NCBI RefSeq assembly: GCF_014204515.1
Contig: NZ_JACHLI010000032.1
Location: forward strand, 27,365-91,364
DNA from: Pseudomonas nitroreducens
GTDB taxonomy: Bacteria; Pseudomonadota; Gammaproteobacteria; Pseudomonadales; Pseudomonadaceae
DNA length: 64,000 nucleotides
Direction of reading: 5' to 3'
The notes beneath the pieces were generated by a model. The model made no database searches, was not told the DNA's origin, and worked only from the letters and a program-made list of their open reading frames with translations. The stretch's first letter is position 1, and each line of letters opens with the position of its first letter. The translations under genes and the position numbers were made by a program. Of the stretch, positions 24,312-32,734 are shown piece after piece.

Positions 24312-24923
24312 ATGTCACAAGAAGATACGAACAATCCGTCCGCCATCGTCGTTGAACGCCCCTACAGGCTGACCTCCCGCTACTCGCTCACGTCGCTGGC
24401 CATCTACATGGTCATCTTCGTGGCGGTTGCCTGCCTGGGCTTTGGCCTTCGTAAAGTCGACCCTGACTATTTCTTCATGGAAGAGAACCCGACCTACACC
24501 GCAGCGCTCTTCAAGGTCATGGAAACGAAAGAGCTGGATGGTTATTCGCGCATCAGCGTTAAGCAGAGTCTCTTCAAGAGTGAGTACGGCGCGACGATGG
24601 AGTCTGCTGATGGTTCGTTCTATGCGGCACTGGCCAGCGATTCGGCCTATGAGCGGGCCGGACTGGAGAAATATTGCCGCCGGGGATGCCCCGAATTCGT
24701 TCTGCGTAAAAATGCCGACGACAAATGGGTTGTCCTGACGCCATCGGCTGTTTTGTCTTACCCTTATAACCCCCTGAATGTGTTGGCCATCGCCCAAAAG
24801 GTCAGGGAAGCCATTCTGGTGCCGCTCAGCTGGAAGATCGATCAGAGCCAGGCCGACGTCGAAAAGAGAAAGGCTGAGATGGGCATCCCGGTCAAGAAAG
24901 GCGAGTTCACGCCCAAGCCGTGA
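24312..24923 (+). CDS. Single-TM protein, paralog of next gene
   Basis: A 203-residue protein with one hydrophobic segment at about 27-46 and a polar C-terminal domain that begins RKVDPDYFFMEENP and includes ELDGYSR. The next gene encodes the same order (HYVDFIVYSENP, ELDGHYR), so the pair arose by duplication. The C-terminal domain is probably periplasmic. An AGGTGC site precedes the start. Function unknown. Confidence 0.65.
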   Translation: MSQEDTNNPSAIVVERPYRLTSRYSLTSLAIYMVIFVAVACLGFGLRKVDPDYFFMEENPTYTAALFKVMETKELDGYSRISVKQSLFKSEYGATMESADGSFYAALASDSAYERAGLEKYCRRGCPEFVLRKNADDKWVVLTPSAVLSYPYNPLNVLAIAQKVREAILVPLSWKIDQSQADVEKRKAEMGIPVKKGEFTPKP

Positions 24924-24973
24924 GGTGAGAGGGCGCCTGTCGCCCTCTATCGTTACCTGACTAGAGGTGTTTC

Positions 24974-25450
24974 ATGAGTAAAGACATGCTGGAACGTGGC
25001 CTTGGTGGCATAGCCGCGCTATTCGTTGCTGTTGCCTTGTACTTCCTGTTCGGGCTGCACTACGTCGACTTCATTGTCTACAGCGAGAACCCCCGCATCA
25101 GTGCCGACGTGCGCAAGCTGATCAAGCCAGGGGAGCTGGATGGACACTACCGATTCGCGGTAGGTGACTTCAACGTATCCGGGCAGATCTTTGAAAGTGA
25201 GTGGGGGATGGACGTCTGGGGAGGCGAAGTTCAGCCGTTCCTCCCACTGAGTCGTGGAAACGGCAGCCCCAACTACAAGGATTATGTCGTGCGAACCGGT
25301 TTCTTGAGCGATGAGATCGTAGTGCTGACGAACCGGGACGTTTACAACTCCCCCTACAGCAGCACCGTCGCAGCACAGATGGTTGGCAACATCCGTGAGG
25401 CTATCGCACTGGCGGCGTCCTGGAAGGTCACGCCTGAGGCTAAGCCATGA
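24974..25450 (+). CDS. Single-TM protein, paralog of previous gene
   Basis: A 158-residue protein with a hydrophobic segment at about 10-28 followed by the shared VDFxxxSENP and ELDGHYR region. It is shorter than its neighbour at both ends. AGAGG precedes ATG 24974 and the end overlaps the next gene by 4 nt, so these three genes are one operon. Confidence 0.65.
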   Translation: MSKDMLERGLGGIAALFVAVALYFLFGLHYVDFIVYSENPRISADVRKLIKPGELDGHYRFAVGDFNVSGQIFESEWGMDVWGGEVQPFLPLSRGNGSPNYKDYVVRTGFLSDEIVVLTNRDVYNSPYSSTVAAQMVGNIREAIALAASWKVTPEAKP

Positions 25451-25812
25451 CGGATGTGATCGATGGCGACATCGTCTACAAGCCTTACCTGTTGCGTCAC
25501 AACAGCTTCCAGCGCTCCTGGTTCATCTTCGAGCTGGACTCTGAGCGCTGTAGAGGCGTAGAGAGCTCCAGGAAGAAGATCGAGCCCCGGCTGGCCAGGA
25601 TCATCGTCGAGGACGAACAAGATCTCCTGGCGCCAGCCTACCAGGACAAGATGCAGGCCAAGGGTGAGCAGTACAGCTACATGGACGCCTTGGATGCTGT
25701 GATCCATGAGGCCACCCACAACGCCAGGCACTTCCTTGACGTGCTGCTGCCCGAGCTTCGCGCGATTGACCAGGCTTCCGGCCGCTTAAGTCTGGAAATC
25801 AGCTTCGACTGA
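25447..25812 (+). CDS. Hypothetical protein, 121 aa
   Basis: A soluble helical protein, last gene of the 24.3-25.8 kb operon, overlapping the previous stop in an ATGA. It has a His-rich stretch HEATHNARHF near residue 86 that resembles a metal-binding helix, but no full metalloprotease pattern. An intrinsic terminator follows at once. Confidence 0.6.
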   Translation: MTDVIDGDIVYKPYLLRHNSFQRSWFIFELDSERCRGVESSRKKIEPRLARIIVEDEQDLLAPAYQDKMQAKGEQYSYMDALDAVIHEATHNARHFLDVLLPELRAIDQASGRLSLEISFD

Positions 25813-25818
25813 GCAGAG

Positions 25819-25839
25819 AGGGGCCTAACGCCCCTTTTT
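25819..25839 (+). terminator. Intrinsic terminator
   Basis: AGGGGC/GCCCCT stem with TTTTT, 6 nt after the stop codon. Confidence 0.8.
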
Positions 25840-26046
25840 GATACCAACCGCTGTTGCCTTCTCGCATGCCGTGCTCTCTGCCGGCGCGCCTTACGCTTCC
25901 CCACTCTGGGGCTCCCAGAATCTTGACCGCTTGCTCTTGGCACGTCACTCCCGACGAAATTTGATGTTTCTCTCAATCCTCCTCTCAGATTGAGAAGGCT
26001 TTGTTGAGAAGACCAACGTAGGAGAGAGAAGGCGCTGACAAGAGGG

Positions 26047-26068
26047 CTCTTTTACCAAATAATTGCAG
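26047..26068 (+). promoter_or_regulatory. CTCYTTTW-N6-AATTGCAG element, copy 7
   Basis: CTCTTTTA, then AATTGCAG at the 14-nt offset. TGACA lies 17 nt before the AATAAT that overlaps the second block, so this copy also fits a sigma-70-like promoter. Confidence 0.55.
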
Positions 26069-26091
26069 CCCCGCGTTTAGGAAGTTGTTGC

Positions 26092-26346
26092 ATGTACCGC
26101 ACCTCTCGCGACCGCAAGGTCGACAGCATTCTGTCTCAGCTAGAAAAGAGCGGCTTCACCATCCAGGCTGGCAAGCAGCGCATCCTCGCGCTCCTCACCA
26201 ATGGCGGCACCGCCTTCGTGAAGGCCGGAATCGTCGACTGCTGCCTTCGCATGGTCGGTGATCACCTGGACATCGATCTCAGCCCAATGCCCCCACGAGC
26301 TGGCCAGCCCCACGGGTATCTGGTGAGGGCGACGGTTGGGGGGTGA
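26092..26346 (+). CDS. Hypothetical protein, 84 aa
   Basis: A small basic protein (MYRTSRDRKVDSILSQLEKSG) that could have an N-terminal helix-turn-helix-like region, followed by a beta-rich second half. A short leader of about 23 nt separates it from the promoter element. Not recognised. Confidence 0.55.
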   Translation: MYRTSRDRKVDSILSQLEKSGFTIQAGKQRILALLTNGGTAFVKAGIVDCCLRMVGDHLDIDLSPMPPRAGQPHGYLVRATVGG

Positions 26347-26363
26347 GTTTGCTCGGGATATTG

Positions 26364-26378
26364 CTTACAGTATGTAAG
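26364..26378. promoter_or_regulatory. Palindrome CTTACAGTATGTAAG
   Basis: A perfect 6-bp inverted repeat with a 3-nt centre in the gap before the 26494 lipoprotein gene, next to a TTGCTT box. It is operator-like; the binding protein is unknown. Confidence 0.4.
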
Positions 26379-26493
26379 GGCTTTGCATTCAAACGAGTGC
26401 CTGCTCACTGCCGGCGGCGGGTCTCCTGTTCGCCAGCGTACTGAAGTAGGGGCGAATTCTTCGCCGAGTAACGATCATCAAGTGAGGTGGGGG

Positions 26494-26838
26494 ATGGGGT
26501 TCCGGTCTGTCTGTCTTGTCGCGTGCGCTGCTGTGATGGCAATGCTGGTTGGGTGCGAAGATCCGCACAAGCCTACAAAGGCCGTAATCACGAAGGTGGA
26601 TACCTGGGCGCAGGATGAGGCCAACAAGGCCGGCCTGCAGGTGGGGAAGTTCGTTGACGTGAAGAAGCCGGAGTACTTCAGCTACTGCGTGCCGGTGAAC
26701 GGTGACCTCATCCTTTTCAAGCCCGACGATGGCACGGGTGATGGCCATGGCACCGCGCGTCGCCTGGAGCGCCATAGCCCGGTATGCCAAAGGACTGACT
26801 CTTCCTACAAGGAAGGCATCTACGTCCACAACAAGTGA
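26494..26838 (+). CDS. Small lipoprotein
   Basis: A 114-residue protein with a short signal sequence and the lipobox LVGC (Cys near 20). The mature part is a small polar domain with two more cysteines. GAGGTGG lies directly before ATG 26494. A GC-rich hairpin follows. Likely an envelope protein; family not recognised. Confidence 0.65.
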   Translation: MGFRSVCLVACAAVMAMLVGCEDPHKPTKAVITKVDTWAQDEANKAGLQVGKFVDVKKPEYFSYCVPVNGDLILFKPDDGTGDGHGTARRLERHSPVCQRTDSSYKEGIYVHNK

Positions 26839-26942
26839 CAGTGTGGCCCGGTCTCTCCGGGTCATATCAAATTGTCACGACAGACTGGATATCCTCCGGG
26901 AACTGGATAAAATAACCCTTCCAGTAGAGCAAGGAGCTGGAC

Positions 26943-27203
26943 ATGGAATTTCTTGAGTTCGTCGCCGAAGTAGCCAGCCGCCCCGAGTTTGTTGCCGAGT
27001 TCAATCGGCTGACCAACAGCAACGTGACGTTCACTGACGACCGCACGCCGCTCGAGCGCGCCATCGACAAGGTTACCGGCCGCCAGGCGGAAATGGACGC
27101 GAACGAGCAGGAAGATGTCGTCAACTTCGTGTCTTTTTGCCTCTTCGACCTCTGGCCGCAAGTACCGCAGGAGCTGAAATCTCCAGCCTATGCGATCCAC
27201 TAG
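26943..27203 (+). CDS. Hypothetical acidic protein, 86 aa
   Basis: A small acidic helical protein with AAGGAG 8 nt upstream of ATG 26943. It overlaps the start of the next gene by 14 nt, indicating one operon. No motif recognised. Confidence 0.6.
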   Translation: MEFLEFVAEVASRPEFVAEFNRLTNSNVTFTDDRTPLERAIDKVTGRQAEMDANEQEDVVNFVSFCLFDLWPQVPQELKSPAYAIH

Positions 27204-27465
27204 CGCCAAGGATCTTCCGAGGATCGAGGCGGGTTCTCTCGTCGCAGAACACTTCGAGCTGCTCTTGGCCGGCACCAGGGCCGACAGCCAGCGCGTGGTC
27301 GATTCGCTGCGCGCGCACCTGGTCGATGGCCAGGACGCCAAAGTTGCTCAAGCCAAGCATGGCGTGTCTGCCTCTGAGTTTTCCCGTCTATACAAGTCGC
27401 TACGCGTCCAGCACGTCCGCGCCATGAGCCTCGCGCCGTTCTACAGCCTCGCCCAGCAGGCTTGA
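27190..27465 (+). CDS. TrfB/KorA-like DNA-binding protein
   Basis: A 91-residue protein whose second half, HLVDGQDAKVAQAKHGVSASEF followed by SRLYKSL, reads as a helix-turn-helix like those of the TrfB/KorA and PapB families, which regulate plasmid maintenance and fimbrial genes. ADSQRVVDSLRAHLVDG before it is typical of this group. It may be a local or element-wide repressor. Start is taken at ATG 27190. Confidence in the helix-turn-helix is good, in the exact family moderate. Confidence 0.6.
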   Translation: MRSTSAKDLPRIEAGSLVAEHFELLLAGTRADSQRVVDSLRAHLVDGQDAKVAQAKHGVSASEFSRLYKSLRVQHVRAMSLAPFYSLAQQA

Positions 27466-27468
27466 TCC

Positions 27469-27690
27469 GTGGAGCAGAGGACTGATCGTCTGGCTCGTGA
27501 TCTTCGTCTGTGCCCTTGGTGCCAAAAACCGCCCGTCCTCAACCAGGATTTGGATCTGACCTGGAGTGTCGCCTGCAGGAATACCCTGTGCCCAGTGATG
27601 CCGATCTCCAAGTCATTCGAGACGGCCTTCGCTGCAATCCGGGCCTGGAACGGCGTCATGCCGGCGCCGTTGCGCGTAGTCCAGTCTTGA
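27469..27690 (+). CDS. Lar-like zinc-ribbon protein
   Basis: A 73-residue protein with the order typical of the Lar (restriction alleviation) family: CPWC, a tryptophan and V before a second cysteine pair (CRNTLC), then ETAFAAIRAWN near the C-terminus. Lar of prophage Rac eases type I restriction; many family members in phages are untested. GTG 27469 starts 3 nt after the previous stop. The family call is by pattern only; anti-restriction activity is inference. Confidence 0.55.
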   Translation: MEQRTDRLARDLRLCPWCQKPPVLNQDLDLTWSVACRNTLCPVMPISKSFETAFAAIRAWNGVMPAPLRVVQS

Positions 27691-27936
27691 CTGTCACATC
27701 TCATTGCGGATTGGTATCCTATTGGTGCCGGCTGATGCCGGTGCGCCCCATGCGTGCTTACCTTGCCGGACGTCGGCCGGGGATGCACCTTGCGAGTGGG
27801 TGTCCTGGTTCGCCACCAGGCCACCCTGGCGGTTCGGTGCTAGATGCTGATACTTCGCATGGCCCGGCCGTCATTAGGCATGCATGCGATCTTGTCGCGG
27901 CGGCGCGGCCACCTCATTCTCTTCAGGAAGGTTTCG
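27691..27936. other. GC-rich leader region
   Basis: About 250 bp without a convincing gene, containing a CCTGG/CCAGG hairpin (27803-27820) and several GCCGG repeats. It could be a structured leader of the following small gene. A TTGACT box is at its left edge. Confidence 0.3.
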
Positions 27937-28110
27937 ATGACAGACTCGCAAGACCACCAGAAGAAGTTCAACACGCTAGTAGCCTCGGTGACGCAGAAAC
28001 GTGAGCACATCACGGAAGAGCAGGAACAAGCCTTCGCTGAATTAGTGAAGCAGGCCCAAGAGCTGGACATGGGCTACGGCGACTCCTTTAGGCCGAAATT
28101 GCTTTCATAG
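27937..28110 (+). CDS. Small helical protein, 57 aa
   Basis: A short charged helical protein (MTDSQDHQKKFNTLV...) with AGGAAGG 6 nt before ATG 27937. Its last codons overlap a copy of the CTCYTTTW/AATTGCAG element that points at the downstream genes. Not recognised. Confidence 0.55.
   Translation: MTDSQDHQKKFNTLVASVTQKREHITEEQEQAFAELVKQAQELDMGYGDSFRPKLLS
28083..28104 (+). promoter_or_regulatory. CTCYTTTW-N6-AATTGCAG element, copy 8 (inside a gene end)
   Basis: CTCCTTTA and AATTGCTT at the 14-nt offset, inside the last codons of the 57-aa gene. An ATATAC/GTATAT inverted repeat follows at 28111-28130. It probably serves the operon that starts near 28153. Confidence 0.45.
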
Positions 28111-28152
28111 ATATACAGCAAAGTGTATATTTGGCCATCACACCGCTAAAGG

Positions 28153-28251
28153 ATGGCCATGATGGCTAAGCGTCCCTTCAGCTCGTATCTTCATTACCTT
28201 GGCTTCGTCTTCCTGCGCCCCAGCCCTGATTGCCAAGGTGTAGGCTCATGA
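28153..28251 (+). CDS. Possible leader peptide, 32 aa
   Basis: A short frame (MAMMAKRPFSSYLHYLGFVF...) with AAGGA just before its clustered ATGs. It ends in an ATGA overlap with the next gene, an arrangement typical of translational coupling. Too short to be sure. Confidence 0.3.
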   Translation: MAMMAKRPFSSYLHYLGFVFLRPSPDCQGVGS

Positions 28252-28757
28252 GCCAGCTGTATTCTCTCCTCTATCCCTATTCCTGTGGCGACTGTAAAGG
28301 GCGCCTCACCTCGCTTGCCCATGCCGTCGCCTGCTGTGGCGCGCCTTACGTGCTGGTTGCGAATCCCGATCTGTTCTGTAACGAGCTGACGGATGACTCC
28401 CCCGAGCACTTCATTGTCGCCAAGGACGCCTACGTTCCGGGCTGGCAGCTGGTAAGCAAGCAGCGAGTTGTCGGCACTGCAGTCCTGGTTCATCCGATGA
28501 GTCACTTCCAGTCGCAGATCATGGAAGCCATGGCCATGTCCGGCGTCATGACGCCTGCTCAAGGCATTGGCCTCAAGAGATTCAATGTCCTCTGGCACCG
28601 AAAGGGCGAGAGCTTCGACATCGAGGTCGACAGTCTCCAGACCTTCAAGCTGAAAGCCGTGGACGTTGATCACGCCCGCAAGCTCTTCCAATCCGAAAGT
28701 GCTGATGTAACCATCTGGTCAATTGATCAGCCCGAGCAAGGAGCTCAGACATGCTGA
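28248..28757 (+). CDS. Hypothetical protein, 169 aa
   Basis: A mixed alpha/beta protein with an N-terminal CGDC pair and two further cysteines (ACCG) in the first 30 residues, which may bind metal. The rest has no motif I recognise. It overlaps the next gene by 7 nt. ATG 28248 was chosen because AAGG lies upstream and the frame fits the coupling. Confidence 0.6.
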   Translation: MSQLYSLLYPYSCGDCKGRLTSLAHAVACCGAPYVLVANPDLFCNELTDDSPEHFIVAKDAYVPGWQLVSKQRVVGTAVLVHPMSHFQSQIMEAMAMSGVMTPAQGIGLKRFNVLWHRKGESFDIEVDSLQTFKLKAVDVDHARKLFQSESADVTIWSIDQPEQGAQTC

Positions 28758-29122
28758 AAGAGTGGGTAGAAGAAGTCGCTGACCTGCAGCTCGCCAGCGG
28801 TGAGACCGTCGGCGACACCTTCGTCGGCGCCAAAGTCCTGGAGTGCGCGCTCAAGCACATCGAGGAAAGCGAGATCCCGAGCCTGGTGCCCTGTAACGAG
28901 CTCATTTTCCGGCGGCAGGACATGGGGCCTGGCCGCCTCGAGATGATTCGCCAGGAAGATGGCGACATCTGCATGAGCATCGTCGGCGCCGACGGTCACA
29001 GCAGCAACGTCGAGTTCTGCACCTACAGCGGCGGGGGCAAGTCACCCCGTGTACTCAAGGCCCTCAACGCTCTGATGGTGGCCATTGCCGCCGACAACAA
29101 AGACCGCCCGCTTCCCGAGTAA
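28751..29122 (+). CDS. Hypothetical protein, 123 aa
   Basis: A soluble protein, second gene of a tight operon (7-nt overlap before, 3-nt gap after). An AAGGAG site precedes the start. No motif recognised. Confidence 0.6.
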   Translation: MLKEWVEEVADLQLASGETVGDTFVGAKVLECALKHIEESEIPSLVPCNELIFRRQDMGPGRLEMIRQEDGDICMSIVGADGHSSNVEFCTYSGGGKSPRVLKALNALMVAIAADNKDRPLPE

Positions 29123-29125
29123 CGC

Positions 29126-29524
29126 ATGAGCCCTGTTAAATTAGCGGTTCTCCTGCAGCTCATGGAGATGCCAAAGGGTGAGCTTTGCCAGGACGCTCTG
29201 GATGTCCACCAGGGCCAGATGATCATCGCCGGCCCGCTCCTAGGCGTAAGCACCTTCATTCCGATGTTCGCCGGGTACATCCTGCAGGTCAGGCTGACGA
29301 TGGAAGAGGGTGGCCACCACCATTTTCTTCTACGCCAGATCGACGGGAGCATTACCTCCGTGCCGGCCAGCGGCTTCTGCCGCATGACTCCCGAACAGGA
29401 GGCCCTGGCGCGCGAGTCCTTTGTTTGCGTACCCGAAGACGAGGACACCGCCCACGGCTACAAGGCCATTGGTGACAAAGACTTCATTCCAGGTTTCCTG
29501 GTGCGGCCGCCGGCCTGCGCCTGA
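29126..29524 (+). CDS. Hypothetical protein, 132 aa
   Basis: A soluble protein with a central hydrophobic, beta-rich part (MIIAGPLLGVSTFIPMFAGYILQV) too polar at its edges to be a sure membrane segment, and a GGHHHF metal-binding-like stretch. It precedes the sohB-like gene by 50 nt. Not recognised. Confidence 0.6.
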   Translation: MSPVKLAVLLQLMEMPKGELCQDALDVHQGQMIIAGPLLGVSTFIPMFAGYILQVRLTMEEGGHHHFLLRQIDGSITSVPASGFCRMTPEQEALARESFVCVPEDEDTAHGYKAIGDKDFIPGFLVRPPACA

Positions 29525-29574
29525 TTTTTCTGCCGGCGCCAGCGCCGCACAATCAACGATCACGAGGATCGCCG

Positions 29575-30597
29575 ATGCAATACCTGTACGATTTCCTGCT
29601 CTTCCTGGCAAAAGCAGTCGTGCTACTCACCGCCGTGGCCATCGTGGCTTCCATCATCTTTGGCTCCAAATCCAAGGGTGGTGGAGAGGGGAACCTACGC
29701 GTGCGCTCTCTTAACACCTTCTACAAGAAGCTCAACAACGCCGTCGGCGCCGTGCTGCTACCCAAATCGCAAGTGAAGGCCCAGCGTAAGATGGAGGCCA
29801 AAGAGGCCAAGCTGGTGAAGAAGCTGGGCCTGAGCGCCACCCAAAAGCCCAAGGTATTCGTCCTGGACTTCAAGGGCGACCTGTACGCCTCCGCTGCCGA
29901 GAACCTGCGTCACGAAGTTACCGCGCTCCTGAGCCATGCGAAGGAAGACGATGAAGTCCTGGTGCGTCTGTCCTCGCCCGGCGGCACCGTCACCGGCTAC
30001 GGCCTGGGCGCAGCTCAACTGGCGCGCGTGCGCGATAAAGGAATCCCGCTGACTGTTGCGGTCGACCAGGTTGCTGCCAGCGGCGGCTACATGATGGCCT
30101 GTATCGCCAACAAGATCATCTCGGCCCCGTTCGCTATGCTGGGCTCCATCGGCGTGGTCAGCCAGGTAACCAACGTACACCGCCTGCTGAAAAAGAACGA
30201 TGTAGACGTCGAGCACTTCACTGCGGGCGAATACAAGCGCACGGTCACCATGACTGGCGAAATCACCGAAGAAGGCCGCGAGAAGTACCGGGAACAGCTG
30301 GCTGAGATCCATGAGCTGTTCCGTGATCATGTCAGCGCCTACCGCCCCGAGCTCGACATGCAGAAGATTGGGACTGGCGAGGCCTGGTGTGGAACCAAAG
30401 CGATGGAGCACGGCCTGGTTGATCAGCTCATGACCAGCGACGAGTATCTGCAGGATAAGGCCAATATGGCCGACCTGATCCATCTGGAGTTCCGCGCGCC
30501 GAAGCCCGGCCGCCTGAAGAAGCTCATGGGCGCCGAGCTGGCAGACTTCGTGGATGGCTTCCTGACTCGCCTGTCCTCCCGCTCCTCGGTAATCTGA
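29575..30597 (+). CDS. sohB: SohB/SppA-type membrane protease
   Basis: A 340-residue S49 peptidase. One N-terminal membrane segment (about 8-29), a charged linker, then the protease domain with SSPGGTV (133-139), the nucleophile Ser169 in AASGGYMMA and the general base Lys221 in EYKRTVT. This is the SohB layout (E. coli SohB 349 residues), with the active site in the periplasm. SohB suppresses loss of DegP; SppA relatives degrade signal peptides. Start ATG 29575 follows GAGG. A GC-rich hairpin after the gene may end the transcript. The plasmid gene is a full-length homolog of a chromosomal function. Confidence 0.9.
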   Translation: MQYLYDFLLFLAKAVVLLTAVAIVASIIFGSKSKGGGEGNLRVRSLNTFYKKLNNAVGAVLLPKSQVKAQRKMEAKEAKLVKKLGLSATQKPKVFVLDFKGDLYASAAENLRHEVTALLSHAKEDDEVLVRLSSPGGTVTGYGLGAAQLARVRDKGIPLTVAVDQVAASGGYMMACIANKIISAPFAMLGSIGVVSQVTNVHRLLKKNDVDVEHFTAGEYKRTVTMTGEITEEGREKYREQLAEIHELFRDHVSAYRPELDMQKIGTGEAWCGTKAMEHGLVDQLMTSDEYLQDKANMADLIHLEFRAPKPGRLKKLMGAELADFVDGFLTRLSSRSSVI

Positions 30598-30662
30598 CCC
30601 TATCAGTTCAGCGCCGGGCCCAGCGCCCGGCCTGACTTAACTCCCGATCAGGCTCCCAGACG

Positions 30663-31139
30663 ATGAATACCCACGAAATTGAGACTCCGAGCGGGCTGCG
30701 CTTTCACCCTGAGCCCGACGCCACCGTTCCGTTCCTGCGCCAGCCGGAAGCTGTAATTGCATCGGCTGGCCCGCAGCCGGGGAGCAGTTTGTACCTCTCC
30801 CTGCACCGCAGCGCCATGGAGCGCCTGATCAAGCATCGCAAGGCAAAGCTCACACCTGATCAACTGGCCGCCGGGGTAGAGCACGTGAAAGAGCTCACCG
30901 GCATCGTGATGAAGCCGCGCCAGCTGGCCGATATCCTGGATATCAGCCCGAGCGCCAAGATGCACCTGGCAGCGTTCGGCGAGTTCGGCCGGCAGTTCAA
31001 CGACGCCCTGGGGTCGTACTTCCTCGGCTGCGCTTGGCCCACCGAGAAAGAAGTCGCCGCCGGCATCGATCTGCGGTCGTTCCTTTCCATCCTTCGCCGG
31101 CAGGCGGAGGCGATGGGCTACAAGCTCCACAAGGCATAA
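30663..31139 (+). CDS. Hypothetical protein, 158 aa
   Basis: A soluble helical protein with a segment KPRQLADILDISPSAKMHLAAF that has the look of a helix-turn-helix, so DNA binding is possible. It lies alone between the sohB-like gene and a convergent gene. Not recognised. Confidence 0.55.
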   Translation: MNTHEIETPSGLRFHPEPDATVPFLRQPEAVIASAGPQPGSSLYLSLHRSAMERLIKHRKAKLTPDQLAAGVEHVKELTGIVMKPRQLADILDISPSAKMHLAAFGEFGRQFNDALGSYFLGCAWPTEKEVAAGIDLRSFLSILRRQAEAMGYKLHKA

Positions 31140-31142
31140 TTC

Positions 31143-31817
31143 TCAGATACCAAGCTCTAGCGCCATCGAAGACGTGGCAGCCGTGTCTGACGCTCGCTCG
31201 ATCAGATCTGCGGTGCGGTACTTGATGGCCATGGCATCAATGTCCTTCTGGCTCAATGAAGCATGTTGAATCCCGAGCTCAGCCAACAAAGCTTCGTCGA
31301 AAGGGCCTGTCCCTGCATTTGTCCCCAAACAGAGCCAGTTCTTAAGTCTATTAGCATCTTCGGCGAGGAACATCGCGAGCGGTTGCACCAATCGCACTCC
31401 AGCGCCAGCCTCCACTTCTTCCAGCAGTAGGTATGTGCTGTTGAGCGAGGGTTGGAGGTTCCTGCCCACGAGTGGATGGATTGCCAGTTCATTGGCAAAG
31501 CCTACGAGAGCATCTATGCCGACCTGATCAACACGCATGGAGAGGTCTGCCGGGACGTGCCAGCGCTTTGCTCGATAGGCTTTGTCCTGGAGAGACACTG
31601 CGCCAAAGACCTCGGCCAATACCAAACCGAGGAAGGCATGGTGATCAGGAATCCCAAACTGCTCATCCCAGAGACCAGCAATGGCTTTGCATTGGCTCTT
31701 GGAGTAGGGCCCATGATTGAGCCTGGATGCTGCGCAGTCGTAAACAAAGGCATCCCGACCGTCCTGCTTTGCGATCACTCGCTCAATAAAGATCTCGCGG
31801 ATTATCCCCACAGCCAT
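31143..31817 (-). CDS. Hypothetical protein, 224 aa
   Basis: A soluble protein encoded leftward; GAGG lies 6 nt before ATG 31817. The C-terminal part is helical (ELGIQHASLSQKDIDAMAIKY). A competing plus-strand frame of 158 codons (31452-31928) overlaps it, but its protein looks out of frame. I favour the minus strand, with some uncertainty. Function unknown. Confidence 0.5.
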   Translation of the reverse strand: MAVGIIREIFIERVIAKQDGRDAFVYDCAASRLNHGPYSKSQCKAIAGLWDEQFGIPDHHAFLGLVLAEVFGAVSLQDKAYRAKRWHVPADLSMRVDQVGIDALVGFANELAIHPLVGRNLQPSLNSTYLLLEEVEAGAGVRLVQPLAMFLAEDANRLKNWLCLGTNAGTGPFDEALLAELGIQHASLSQKDIDAMAIKYRTADLIERASDTAATSSMALELGI

Positions 31818-31968
31818 TCACCTCAGTTCTTCAACTATTCCTTGAGTCTGACGAGTGCGCCCGTGCGACGTCCAGGGCTCACCAAATTTCCAGCGCAGCT
31901 ACCAGGTGTCAGAGCGAATAGCTGCTGATATGATGCCACCCTGCAATTTCATGCTTAAGGATGCACCT

Positions 31969-32307
31969 GTGACTGCTCTGTCCTCCACCCCAAGCCTTCC
32001 CAAATTCGGGGTAGGTTCGTTCGTAGTCCTCGGGCCGCTGTTCCGCTTTGCCCATGGCATCTACGGCTACACCGTGACAGAGCGCACGCTGACTGCCGAG
32101 ATAGAGCATCCGCCGCTGCGTTGGTTCTCCCATACTGCTGCGGCATGCGAGATCGAAGACCTGGTGCGCAACGGGCAGGAGGGCGTGGTTTTCTACCCAT
32201 CCAAGAGCTCCCAGGATCGTGCTGAGGCACTGAAGGTACTTCAGGAGTCCAGCAACAGGGTCTATCCGGACAAGGTCGAACGCCTGGTCAAGGTTCATTT
32301 CGAATGA
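31969..32307 (+). CDS. Hypothetical protein, 112 aa
   Basis: A small soluble protein, first gene of a six- or seven-gene cluster running to ftsB. GTG 31969 was chosen because AAGGA lies 7 nt upstream. It overlaps the next gene by 4 nt. A repeated VLGPLFRF/YGYTVTER beta region is visible, with no recognised family. Confidence 0.55.
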   Translation: MTALSSTPSLPKFGVGSFVVLGPLFRFAHGIYGYTVTERTLTAEIEHPPLRWFSHTAAACEIEDLVRNGQEGVVFYPSKSSQDRAEALKVLQESSNRVYPDKVERLVKVHFE

Positions 32308-32720
32308 AAGCCTCCCGAATCGCTCCCGACTTCAAGCAATCCAGGACGAAGGATCTGGCAGCAATGGCTTGTGAAGTGCTGGTGGATCTGGCCCTGGGCA
32401 CCGCGTTCCTGGTTGTTGTCTTCGCCGCCGGCTTGAGCTTTAAAACGAGCCTCGCTGCAGATCGTCTGCTTCCATTTCTTATCTTGGCCTGCACGGTGAT
32501 GGGCATGCATGCCATGATCGGCTTCCGTGCTCGAAGCATAGGCACGCTCTCGTTCTACGGATTCGTTGCCGGGGTGCTTATGGAGCTAGGGCTGCATACC
32601 TTTGGTGTTGTCAGCTACCTGCTGATCACAGGAGGTTGCATCTGCATGGCCATCTTCGCGCTCTGCTACTGGTTCGCACGCCCGCAATACAAAAACGGCA
32701 GAAAACCCAGCTACTTCTAG
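32304..32720 (+). CDS. Four-TM membrane protein
   Basis: A 138-residue inner-membrane protein with four hydrophobic segments (about 25-45, 53-72, 80-98, 105-123) and a basic C-terminal tail. It follows the previous gene by an ATGA overlap. Not recognised; similar in size to the next two membrane proteins. Confidence 0.6.
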   Translation: MKASRIAPDFKQSRTKDLAAMACEVLVDLALGTAFLVVVFAAGLSFKTSLAADRLLPFLILACTVMGMHAMIGFRARSIGTLSFYGFVAGVLMELGLHTFGVVSYLLITGGCICMAIFALCYWFARPQYKNGRKPSYF

Positions 32721-32734
32721 GATGAGGTAAACCC

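Noticed and set aside
31452..31928. Plus-strand 158-codon frame opposite the 31143-31817 gene
   Set aside because: Its protein composition looks like an antisense reading of the minus-strand gene, and it lacks a good ribosome-binding site. Some doubt remains.
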